In this document: positions 42,401-49,404 of the stretch, piece after piece
Position numbering within the stretch: the first letter of the stretch is position 1
Layout of the letters: each line of letters begins with the position of its first letter
NCBI GenBank assembly: GCA_946811185.2
Contig: OX328097.1
Span: 33,627,627-33,691,626, forward strand
Reading direction: 5' to 3'
DNA from: Hippopus hippopus
Lineage: Eukaryota > Mollusca > Bivalvia > Cardiida > Cardiidae
Length of the DNA: 64,000 nucleotides
Position numbers and translations under genes: made by a program
The notes under the pieces: model-generated
What the model saw: the letters and a program-made list of their open reading frames with translations, nothing else
Databases searched by the model: none
Told to the model about the DNA's origin: nothing

Positions 42401-42864
42401 ATCTGTTGTTAAAGATACGCCTTTCAACTAATTTGATTTTTTAAAGAAATGTTAAAGCCGATTCAGCACATTATTAATAAGAATTTTTGGGTCTATTTGC
42501 AGTTATTTCAGTTGTTTATCAGTTTATCAATGATCAGTTTTCACAGTTTACGGCCGTCTGACGTGCTAGCCAAACTTAACAAGGTTGCAATAAAAATTTG
42601 CGCTATCATAGAACCTAAACAAATCGGGATCTGCTTTAAACCACTTGTTAAAATGAGAAAGCAACAAAAGTAAACACAAAACTAAACATACAAGCTTTTT
42701 AACTATTTCAAACATCATATTAACGACAAAACAATATGGCGGAAAGGAGGACGATGTTTCCTCAGTGGACGCCAAGTTGGAGTAGTCTTACCTATGCTCA
42801 CGGTCCATCCTTCTTGGATGACTAAAACGATGAAAAACACCGATAAAACGGCGTACCTCTTCAT
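36454..42864 (-). CDS. Secreted Gly/Ser-rich modular protein, 7 exons, 563 aa
   Basis: Minus-strand coding exons: 42,864-42,792; 42,301-41,837; 40,578-40,335; 39,396-39,161; 38,997-38,815; 37,416-37,231; 36,758-36,454 (stop TGA). Every junction has GT-AG borders, all phases agree, and the sum is 1,692 nt. The protein starts MKRYAVLSVFFIVLVIQEGW, a clear signal peptide with cleavage likely near residues 22-25. Exon 2 encodes an Asn/Gly/Pro-rich region. Exons 3-4 encode low-complexity Ser-Gly tracts. Exons 5-7 encode two alternating modules: FDPN.(V/L)NQ.Q..F.DP...KLG.SGGG and FDPDQ(Y/F)NS..F.F.NP. Module order is A-B, A, B-A-B. I know no named family with this pattern. By composition it could be a shell, byssal or other extracellular matrix protein, which is inference only. 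No transmembrane segment follows the signal. Confidence 0.8.
37033..37209 (+). repeat. H2 copy in intron of secreted-protein gene
   Basis: Shortened copy lacking the central hairpin. It ends GTCGTTTGGTAAAGAGTTAA 20 bp before the next exon's donor. Confidence 0.5.
37499..37670 (+). repeat. H2 copy, hairpin decayed
   Basis: TTAACACTTTACCAAACAAT start and the GTCGTCTGCAAATGC internal segment. Confidence 0.55.
37930..38156 (+). repeat. H2 copy
   Basis: Complete hairpin at about 37,990-38,052. The start is eroded. Confidence 0.6.
38587..38799 (+). repeat. H1 copy in intron of secreted-protein gene
   Basis: TTAACCCTCAAAGCGCC start and CTAAGGGTTAA end. The central hairpin GATCAGACTGCAC is perfect. 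It ends 15 bp from an exon. Confidence 0.7.
39550..39676 (-). repeat. H2 fragment
   Basis: Inverted right half ending GTTCGGTAAAGGGTTAA. Confidence 0.5.
39762..39950 (+). repeat. H5 copy, well preserved
   Basis: Ends AGGGTCCGTATTCACCAA and TTGGTGAATACAGACCCT are almost perfect inverted repeats that continue through GAACGTTCT. The centre is shortened to TGATTGGTTTAGCCAATCA. Confidence 0.75.
40878..41102 (+). repeat. H2 copy, diverged
   Basis: AACTCCTTACCGG start, altered hairpin (GGCTGCTAACCAGCATTTTC) and GATAAGGAGTTA end. Confidence 0.5.
41103..41836. other. Intron of secreted-protein gene, nothing further recognised
   Basis: AT-rich. No repeat family member or exon seen. Confidence 0.45.
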
Positions 42865-43839
42865 GATGACGGAATGTTAATGATTTGAAAGGATAGTCGA
42901 GGTTGAAATATCCATTTTCTTCTTTGTCTTATCTTCGAAACTCGTGTCAGGATTGGTCAGCAGTCAACGTGACAGATTGACCAGTTGACCGATAACCTTG
43001 CCATTCCTTCATATAGAAAACGAACTGGAAGTTTTTGATTAAAATTTATGTAAACTCACCATTGGATAGGAGTAAAACTTAAATATCAGCCTATGTCTGT
43101 CTACCCATTTGATTGATTTGAAGCATTCGCCTTCTTTAGATACTTATCCTTGATAGTGACTAATCGGTCTGAAGTAGTAAATCATTTGAAGCAAATTAAA
43201 TGACCAGAAAAGTGAGGCTCAATGCCTCTTTAAACTCTTCACCCTTGTCTGATAATGAAACGAGCTTATCTCAAAATACGTTTTGAAATGAGCCGTGTGT
43301 TATGTTTTTATTTTTAAAGTCACTATAGAGGGATTCTTCAACACAACGAATTTTTAGATAGATAGATAGATAGAATTTTTAGATAGATAGATAGATAGAG
43401 TGAGTGAGTGAGTGAGACAGACAGACAGACCGACATCTTAGTTGCGAGCTCTACTGGGCAAGCGACCTGAATTGAGCAAACATGCAGTGATTTCCAAGAG
43501 AACGCAAACACGAGAGATCTATGTTGAAAAGTACCAGTATTGAGCGAGCTCCTGTCCTACGCGGGTACATTAAGAGTATCTCATGGGTGCTTGTAAAACA
43601 TCTTGGACTGTAGATAGACAATTATGCGTCTGTGCAGAGACAAACAAATAGAAGGTCGGTTGTACAGGCTCATAAATAATTTACTAGTCTAATGCAGATG
43701 ATATACTGATAGACTCTTTTACTGATACATTGTTTTACAAGATCATAACTGGCATTCTCCTGCACTGGAAGGTATAATGAGCACCCATATTAATCGTAAA
43801 AGGAATTCTTACGTCATTTCTGATGTGAAGTCTGTAACA
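42865..43839. other. 5' flank of secreted-protein gene with microsatellites
   Basis: It should include the promoter and any 5' UTR of the minus-strand gene, but I cannot place a TATA box or cap site. (TAGA)n, (GAGT)n and (GACA)n lie at about 43,356-43,430. Confidence 0.45.
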
Positions 43840-43996
43840 AAGTATGACATATTGAATTTTCTGAATTTGAAAGTAACACAACTTTTGATTGGCTAAACCA
43901 AATGGTTTAGCCAATCAGAAATTGTGTTACATTCAAATTTAGAAAATCTTTGAGAATATGACAAAGAATGTTAAGATTGGTTGGTGAATATAGGCC
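43840..43996 (+). repeat. H5 copy with perfect CCAAT palindrome
   Basis: The 32-bp centre at 43,886-43,917 is perfectly self-complementary (half TGATTGGCTAAACCA). Right end TTGGTGAATATAGGCCC. Confidence 0.7.
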
Positions 43997-44607
43997 CTGG
44001 TTTCGGCTCCATCCCCTTGGTCAGAAAGCTCAATTCAACCGATGCTTTGTTTACGGGTTTCTTTGGCGAAGAAAAAGTTTTTTAGTCTTTCATTCTTCAG
44101 TTCGGTTAAAAGCGAAACAACACTGATTTATGAATTTTTAGATGCCTTGTGTTTGGAGGGTAAAACATATGGCTGGAAATACCACTTTTAACGACGTTCG
44201 CGACAGTTTCCATTTTCACGCTTCGTGTAACTATCACGCTCACCTTTTACTCGAAACGGTGAGCACCTAACACAATTGATCTTGCCACACTTGTTAATCT
44301 CTGCAGAACTAAAACGGATCGTTTCATGTCAGCAAAACGGAGAAAAAAGTATTTGAATCGAGCCAAATAATTATATGCGAGGCAAGAATCCGAAATTACG
44401 CTTTCAAAAGATCGGACTGAAAGTCAAAGTGAATCACCTAACTACGTCACCTAACAACAGAAATATGGACACAGATGCTACTACTAGCGCTCTATCTGGC
44501 AGACGTATCGTCGAGCTAAAACATCTTTTCAGATGCAGATACTTTCAGTTTGATCTAGTCCAAAATTATGTTACTTGGTAAAGACTTGCAGAAAAGGAGT
44601 GGCTGTA

Positions 44608-44838
44608 ACTCTTTCTCCTTTACCAGGTTATCCCTTAGCTTGATGAGTCTGCAGCAGACAACATTAGAAAACATTGATGTCAAAAGGAGAAATTGCTCCT
44701 AATGATTGATTTCTCCTTTTCGCACAATCATTTCTGACCCATCAAAAAACTGTGATACATGAATACCAGGTTTTGGTTTAGCGTCTGCAAACGCGTCAAA
44801 TTTAGAAGTCTAAAATTAGTCGTTCGGAAATGGGTTAA
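44608..44838 (+). repeat. H2-like copy with alternative hairpin
   Basis: TAACTCTTTCTCCTTTACCA start, hairpin AAAAGGAGAAATTGCTCC and partner, and TCGGAAATGGGTTAA end. Confidence 0.55.
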
Positions 44839-45202
44839 ATGCTAACATCAGTATTACATTTATATGCTATGGATGGGTTTATTATGACCAACAAACTTGA
44901 TTCTAATAAATATTGTTGCATTGTTGAAAAAAATTGAGATAATTTACTTCATATAATGTCTTTGTCTTTGACAAATCCTACATTTACTCATTAGTTACTG
45001 CCCCACCCACAAACTTAAAATGAATTTTCTTTAAAAAAAAAAAAGGCTGGTGACCTATTTGTTTTAAGCCTGATTCTTTTACTTTAGTACCTGAATATTA
45101 TTTATAGAAAAAAATAAGAAAAATCTGAATGTTAGAACATTTAAAAAAATAACTTTAAAAGATACTCTTTTTTTTCCCGAAATAAAGGTGTTTTAGCCAT
45201 AG
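44839..45202. other. Left flank of the Polinton insertion
   Basis: AT-rich host sequence with no gene seen. Confidence 0.5.
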
Positions 45203-45208
45203 GTTAAG
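45203..45208. repeat. Polinton target-site duplication GTTAAG (left)
   Basis: The same hexamer lies at 62,114-62,119. A 6-bp duplication is characteristic of Polinton integrases. Confidence 0.95.
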
Positions 45209-45273
45209 AGTAGTATGAGTATTACCCGTTCTGGCACAAAATCCTAAAAAAATTAAAAAAGAAAAGGCAAAAT

Positions 45274-45470
45274 CTCAATGCGATTCGAGAAATTCAAATT
45301 TTTTTAAATCCTCCGATTCTCGAATTTAAAAAAATGATGACGTGGCAACGAAAATAATTTTTATAAAAAAAAAAAAAAAAAATTTTTTTAGAAAACCTCA
45401 ATGCGATTCGAAAAATTCAAATTTTTTTAAATCCTAAAAAAAAAAAAAAAAAAAAATGATGACGTGGCAA
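45274..45470 (+). repeat. Subterminal direct duplication in the left terminal repeat
   Basis: Units 45,274-45,348 and 45,397-45,470 share CTCAATGCGATTCGA, a TTCAAATTTTTTTAAATCCT block, an A run and TGATGACGTGGCAA. The second unit lacks the CCGATTCTCGAATTT segment. Mirror copies lie in the right repeat. This could be a binding site array for transposition, replication or transcription. Confidence 0.8.
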
Positions 45471-45479
45471 GATAAATTT

Positions 45480-45819
45480 TTTTTTGATTTTTAAAATTTA
45501 GTTCTTAAAAAATAATGTCTCCTAAAGATGAATAATAATTATTATAACCCCCAACAACGGTATTATTTTCCGTCGAGTGATCCGTTAACGATATTACCCG
45601 ATTATTATCCGCAGCAACAACCTGTATTACAACCAGTAATGCAACCAGATTATGTAAACGTGTCATTAAGAATCTTATTCGATAAATTAGAAGAATTTAT
45701 TTATTCCGAAAGAGAACCTACTGACGAGGAATTAGTAGATTATACCTACTATATAAATTTTGTAAGACGTATTTACCGAAATTTTTTTGATTTTTAAAAT
45801 TTAGTTCTTTAAAAATAAA
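45480..45819 (+). repeat. Direct repeat of leader sequence flanking the 89-aa gene
   Basis: GATTTTTAAAATTTAGTTCTT preceded by a T run occurs at about 45,480-45,515 and 45,783-45,819, before each of the two terminal-repeat genes. In the second copy its first bases are also the last codons and stop of the 89-aa gene. Probably a shared promoter or leader for this gene class. Confidence 0.7.
45528..45797 (+). CDS. Terminal-repeat protein, 89 aa (left copy)
   Basis: Unknown function. The first half is rich in Asn, Tyr, Gln and Pro with PQQ repeats (residues 8-40). The second half is an acidic helix-forming segment with FDKLEEFIYSEREPTDEELV, ending in aromatic residues. The gene lies wholly in the left terminal repeat, so an identical protein is encoded at 61,520-61,789. 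Expression would run inward, toward the element body. The start is the first ATG that opens the long frame; a short upstream frame starts 13 bp earlier (45,515). It lacks the TATAAAA-ATG arrangement of the core genes. A DNA- or replication-associated role is possible only by position. Confidence 0.65.
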   Translation: MNNNYYNPQQRYYFPSSDPLTILPDYYPQQQPVLQPVMQPDYVNVSLRILFDKLEEFIYSEREPTDEELVDYTYYINFVRRIYRNFFDF

Positions 45820-45829
45820 GGTATAAATT

Positions 45830-46339
45830 ATGGAACCGTTAAAAGATTTTATAAAAGAATTAAACTTAGACGAGAGATCGTCATCATCTTTATATAGATC
45901 TATAGACGAAATGAAAGAGAATTTAATAAACGTAGATATAGCTAAAGATAAATTTAAAAATTTAATTTCTGACAAAGAAACGTTAGCGAAATTCGCTGTA
46001 CTTCTAGCTAACTACACAAACGATATTTTAGATTCTATCAACCCTGAAATCAGACAACAGAAGAATATAAGAGCTACATTTTGGAACCATATTTACGAAG
46101 GTCAAAAACAATCTAAGAAAGAGTTAGTACAAATGATTAATAGAGTTTTAGGATTTAAATTAGAAAGGGATCTAACGAGAAACGAAATAATTTATAAAAC
46201 GTTAGAAGCTTATTTAGATTATGATGATGAGGATGATCGTTTAAAGTACTTTAAACATAAAAGGAAAACCCAGGGAGGTCGTCAAGTTACAAAATTGATG
46301 AATGTGACGAACAAAGTAGCTAAAAAGTCTGGGTTTTAA
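45830..46339 (+). CDS. Helical MEPLK-family protein, 169 aa (left paralogue)
   Basis: One of three related proteins in this element (also 52,068-52,526 and 60,981-61,487). Shared features are the N-terminus MEPLK(D/E)FIKELNLD, predicted helices rich in Lys/Glu/Leu, a DILDSI(N/D)P motif near residue 70 and L(T)(R/K)NE.IY near residues 137-142. The first 71-72 codons lie in the terminal repeat and match the right copy except codons 18-19. Beyond DSINP the two diverge, but both end KKSG plus one hydrophobic residue. No catalytic motif is visible. A structural, packaging or regulatory role is possible. It converges on the fibre gene with a shared hairpin between them. Confidence 0.7.
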   Translation: MEPLKDFIKELNLDERSSSSLYRSIDEMKENLINVDIAKDKFKNLISDKETLAKFAVLLANYTNDILDSINPEIRQQKNIRATFWNHIYEGQKQSKKELVQMINRVLGFKLERDLTRNEIIYKTLEAYLDYDDEDDRLKYFKHKRKTQGGRQVTKLMNVTNKVAKKSGF

Positions 46340-46374
46340 AAAAATATAACTTTTAAAATAATAAAGTTATATTT
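46340..46374. terminator. Hairpin between convergent genes (left)
   Basis: ATATAACTTT and AAAGTTATAT pair around an AATAATA loop, with A and T runs on either side. This gives an AATAAA signal on the plus strand (AATAATAAAG). The same sequence, inverted, separates the convergent genes at the right end. Confidence 0.6.
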
Positions 46375-47535
46375 TTACAAGTCTAATTCTATCAAAATAG
46401 ATACGTAAGCGTGCGTTACATTACGAGTGTCTGTTCTCGAGATAAAGTTTACGATGTCGCATTGTTGTACTTCTAACGCGGTAGGAAAAATCGTACAACT
46501 ACAAGTTTCGTTCGCTTTTTTAATAATAGAGTAATCGAGCGACTCATTTCCGTTTATCGATATATTAACTTTTATCTCTTCTCCCCGCGTATTAGGGTTA
46601 TCTTTAACGACCGTTAAACTTCCTCTTATAATTCTACCTGACGCGCTCATGCAGTAACCTCCTAAACCGTGTTTGCGACCAGAATTACCGTTACCGAATG
46701 AAAACTCGTAATTACCGGATCCTAATGGTCCGTTTTCTTCGGCCCACACGGTTATAATGGGTTTAGGTCCTATAAGAGAAGGAAGAGATACTTTTTTATC
46801 CACGTAGGATTTTGTCGCTAAGTCTCTCTCTTCTATCGGGGCCGCGGCGTTTTTTATAGAAAAACCTTGAAGATCTATGTCAGTCACCGCCGTGAAACTT
46901 CCGTCCGGATTTTTTATAATAGCTCCGCCATTATCGACATAATTTTTATTAACGGCGGAGTCGCGGGATACCGGATTAGGTAAACCGGTAATCGAGTGAC
47001 CATTCATATCTATTTCACCATCTTGTTTTCTCGTTAAAGATTTTGCAGCCGCCTCGATGGAGGTATCTACGTAAAACTTACTTGCAGCTTGATCGTGTCT
47101 CGTAGGGATTCCGAGATTGTTAATTACTCGTCCCCCCATTGAGATCGCGTCTTCTGCCTCATACCATCTTCCGTCTTTATAAACGAATGCTCGATTAACA
47201 TTATCTACGTAATTTTTAGTAGCGGCTTCGCTCGATTCTGTCGGTTCTTTAACGTTTCTTATCGGATTAAAACCCATATTTAAATATCCGGTAACGTGGT
47301 ATCCTCCGTTTTCGTTTAACAATCCCGAGTTGGCGTCAACATAATCCTTAGTTGCCGCGTCTTGAGAATTTACCGGATTACTAACTCTCGTTAATGTATT
47401 ACCGTTCATGTTTATAGAACCAGTAACAACGGTCGTTCCGTCTTTACGTAAAAAATTATTATTCACGTAAGCGAGTGACACACCATCACTGATTGTACCA
47501 TCATCTTCCATTCTTCCGAATTTGTTAACGGGCAT
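46375..47535 (-). CDS. Trimeric fibre-like attachment protein, 386 aa
   Basis: The shaft (residues about 25-255) holds five repeats of about 43 residues, each with a (I/L).M.G..(I/L)..(L/V)..P core and ending in an (A)A(T/S)K.YVD block, the pattern of phage tail-fibre and other trimeric fibre repeats. After a short hinge, residues about 258-386 form a separate beta-rich head with ITVWAEENGPLG near its start and SILIELDL at its end. I infer a homotrimeric spike with shaft and knob for host attachment, by analogy with adenovirus and phage fibres. ATG start is preceded by TAATATAAAAA. It ends 37 bp from the left paralogue gene, converging on it. Similar proteins are, from memory, present in other animal Polintons, but receptor and capsid anchor are unknown. 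Confidence 0.75.
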   Translation of the reverse strand: MPVNKFGRMEDDGTISDGVSLAYVNNNFLRKDGTTVVTGSINMNGNTLTRVSNPVNSQDAATKDYVDANSGLLNENGGYHVTGYLNMGFNPIRNVKEPTESSEAATKNYVDNVNRAFVYKDGRWYEAEDAISMGGRVINNLGIPTRHDQAASKFYVDTSIEAAAKSLTRKQDGEIDMNGHSITGLPNPVSRDSAVNKNYVDNGGAIIKNPDGSFTAVTDIDLQGFSIKNAAAPIEERDLATKSYVDKKVSLPSLIGPKPIITVWAEENGPLGSGNYEFSFGNGNSGRKHGLGGYCMSASGRIIRGSLTVVKDNPNTRGEEIKVNISINGNESLDYSIIKKANETCSCTIFPTALEVQQCDIVNFISRTDTRNVTHAYVSILIELDL

Positions 47536-47547
47536 TTTTTATATTAC

Positions 47548-47964
47548 TTAAAAAAGTTTATTTAAAACGTCTCGGAACTTTTCCCCCGCGGATAACTCTT
47601 TTAGAACGTATAAACATAAATGACCGCAAAATACTTGTCCCGCTCCTTGTAATTGATCGGTATTATACCGTATCGGACTTTTTAAATACTCTCGAATTTC
47701 GTTAGGCGGTTGTATACCGTAACTGTCGAAATAAATTTTAGTTTTACCGTTTTTATACCAAGCGACCCAATGTGTACCGGGTCCGCCAGTTTTATCGAAG
47801 TTTACTATGCCGCATTCTTTTTCGTTCGGTTTTACCGGTAATGTATCTAATAAAAAAAACCCTCTAAAATAAGGAATCTTTAATCTTCTCGCGGCACCCT
47901 CTAATTCGAAATTGTTTAACGGTTTATTCGGTAAAATTACGTTTTCGATAGAAATATTTAACAT
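47548..47964 (-). CDS. PRO: Adenovirus-type maturation cysteine protease, 138 aa
   Basis: A small C48/Ulp1-related protease of the adenain type, cutting capsid precursors during maturation. The catalytic series is visible: His65 in GTHWVAWY, Asp80 in YFDSYG, Gln110 of the oxyanion hole and Cys113 in QVFCGHLC. Length is short but normal for Polinton proteases, and the domain fills the protein. The start follows AACTATAAAAA directly. It lies 12 bp upstream of the fibre gene in the same orientation, with the integrase just upstream of it, so the four minus-strand genes may be co-regulated. Confidence 0.93.
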   Translation of the reverse strand: MLNISIENVILPNKPLNNFELEGAARRLKIPYFRGFFLLDTLPVKPNEKECGIVNFDKTGGPGTHWVAWYKNGKTKIYFDSYGIQPPNEIREYLKSPIRYNTDQLQGAGQVFCGHLCLYVLKELSAGEKFRDVLNKLF

Positions 47965-47973
47965 TTTTTATAG

Positions 47974-48909
47974 TTAAATATTTCTAATGTCGTTATTGTC
48001 AACCCACGAATTAAATTCGTTGGAGTAGCCTTTCCACTTTACGAGAGATTTCTTTTTTCCTTTTTTAATAACCTTTTCTATTCTATACGTCTCTTGACTG
48101 GTTTTCTGCAGTTCAGGTTCATAAAAGGTACCTCGTATTTCTTCTCCATTAAGATCCTTAATTTTATACGTTACGGATGATGTAAGTTTTACTTCAGAAA
48201 CTGTAAAAACCTCCTCAGTCCATCTCGTTGTATAACCTTTCTCAAAAGTCTTTTTCTTTTTACTTATCCTTACCTCGTCTCCAACGGAAAACTTAGGATT
48301 TATATCTTTTATTTCGAGATGATCGGGATAAAGATTTCTCCAAACTCCAGTTTCGTTTTCTTTTTTACTAGCGTCTACCGGAGTCATCTTAATAGATGAA
48401 TGTCTCGTGTTATTATATTCTTTAACCAAATCCGCTAACACATTGATGTAAACGCTCGTGGAGTTAGCGGAAAAATGCTTCCACATTTTTTCTTTCATCG
48501 TTCTAATCCATCTCTCAACCACACTAGATTTTTCCTCATTTTCGGTAGAATATAATTCGACTAAGTCTTTAACATCTTTGTTATAAAACTCTTTACCCTT
48601 ATCCACCCACATTTTTTCGGGTTTTCTCTCCTTAAAAATACTCTTCAATGCTATAGCAACAGATTTCCCCGTTTTGTCTTTTAATGGAACCAGATATCCG
48701 TATTTAGAAAAGATGTCAATGACAGCGAGAAGGTATTTAACGCCACGATTAAGCTTAGAAAATGCTCGCATGTCTACTAAATCCGCAGCCCATATCCTAT
48801 CTATACCGTTTACTCTAACTTTCCTTTTCTTAAAATTTCTTTTTACGGGTTTATGTAATTCTTCCGCTAAAATTTCGAAATTTTTTTTTTTCAACTCCCA
48901 TTCCAAATT
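47974..48909 (-). CDS. INT: Retroviral-type integrase with C-terminal chromodomain; no ATG of its own
   Basis: The rve-type DDE core carries Asp42 in WAADLVD, Asp102 in WVDKGKEF and Glu131 in SSVVERW (numbered from the first TTG at 48,906). A chromodomain follows at about 270-310 (YRIEKV...LVKWKGY...NSWV), as in Polinton integrases. It should insert the linear element with 6-bp staggering. The frame opens after a TGA at about 48,910-48,912 and holds no ATG until Met46, beyond the first catalytic Asp, so it cannot start on its own. It overlaps the phospholipase gene by about 56 nt, in the +1 frame, at an 11-A run (48,881-48,891). In related elements, from memory, the two domains are one protein. 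Asp102 to Glu131 spacing is 29, shorter than the usual 35-36, which may reflect a small deletion in the loop. Confidence 0.88.
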   Translation of the reverse strand, partial: NLEWELKKKNFEILAEELHKPVKRNFKKRKVRVNGIDRIWAADLVDMRAFSKLNRGVKYLLAVIDIFSKYGYLVPLKDKTGKSVAIALKSIFKERKPEKMWVDKGKEFYNKDVKDLVELYSTENEEKSSVVERWIRTMKEKMWKHFSANSTSVYINVLADLVKEYNNTRHSSIKMTPVDASKKENETGVWRNLYPDHLEIKDINPKFSVGDEVRISKKKKTFEKGYTTRWTEEVFTVSEVKLTSSVTYKIKDLNGEEIRGTFYEPELQKTSQETYRIEKVIKKGKKKSLVKWKGYSNEFNSWVDNNDIRNI

Positions 48910-49372
48910 TCATCTTCGTTCCAATGAGTCTACTTACCAAACCCTTTTCCATTTTTTCTCTAATACTAGGATTGTAAATACCTTCTAACTCCGTTAACAT
49001 ATCTTTATCACATATTTCATTCCTAGTTTTTGTATCATCATGCTTAAGATAGCAAACATCATGATTATAAGCAGCTTGATCTACTCTATTTATAGGTTTA
49101 CTCCATTCCTTTGGAGTTAGATCAGGATTTAACCTCTCATCTAGCTTGGTACCTGGCCCCGTAAAATTGTGACCAGGGAGATGCATTTCAAAAGGCATCA
49201 TGTTTATAAATTTGTTTAAGATGCTACTGCCATTAGTGGTTTTTTTTATAAATTGTGTTTTAGTTATTCCGCAAACCACACATTTACCCCGCATCATATT
49301 TCTTCCATTTTTAGAAACGGTATACCCGATATTACTCGTAATCGTACGTTTTTTACATTTAACGCAATACAT
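48851..49372 (-). CDS. Zinc-finger plus parvovirus-type phospholipase A2 protein, 173 aa
   Basis: The N-terminus has two CxxC pairs (CVKC at 3-6, CVVC at 36-39), a likely zinc ribbon. Residues about 66-125 form a PLA2 domain of the parvovirus VP1 kind: the calcium loop GPGTKLD near 74-80 and the active-site HD pair in AAYNHDVCY near 103-105, followed by a KHDD and CDKDML stretch. Such domains breach endosomal membranes during entry. The frame then runs into the integrase region and ends 56 nt inside it. The ATG is the first available and lies against TATATATAAA. It diverges from the ATPase gene across only 32 bp. A programmed +1 shift, or an indel in the 11-A run, would explain the split from integrase. 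Confidence 0.88.
   Translation of the reverse strand: MYCVKCKKRTITSNIGYTVSKNGRNMMRGKCVVCGITKTQFIKKTTNGSSILNKFINMMPFEMHLPGHNFTGPGTKLDERLNPDLTPKEWSKPINRVDQAAYNHDVCYLKHDDTKTRNEICDKDMLTELEGIYNPSIREKMEKGLVSRLIGTKMKFGMGVEKKKFRNFSGRIT
48881..48891 (-). other. Frame break at 11-A run between PLA2 and integrase
   Basis: On the coding strand an A11 run sits in the overlap where the reading frame changes by +1. See the PLA2 and integrase entries. Confidence 0.8.
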
Positions 49373-49404
49373 TTTATATATAAAAATTAAAAAAGTTATA
49401 TAAA
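49373..49404. promoter_or_regulatory. 32-bp divergent promoter
   Basis: This is the whole space between two start codons pointing away from each other. Each ATG is immediately preceded by TATATAAA on its own strand, leaving about 14 bp of A/T-rich sequence between the two elements. Leaders must be extremely short. Confidence 0.7.

Larger units (their letters stand above)
45209..46044 (+). repeat. Polinton left terminal inverted repeat
   Basis: It pairs with 61,273-62,113. The only differences I see are A/T-run lengths and three base changes (near the start of, and at codons 18-19 of, the 169-aa gene). It contains an 89-aa gene and the first 71-72 codons of a second. Weaker inverted similarity resumes at about 46,315-46,375, so an older repeat may have been longer. 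Confidence 0.95.

Noticed and set aside
48904..48906. Integrase start codon at 48,906
   Set aside because: The codon is TTG, with a TGA two codons upstream. Eukaryotic initiation there is not credible.
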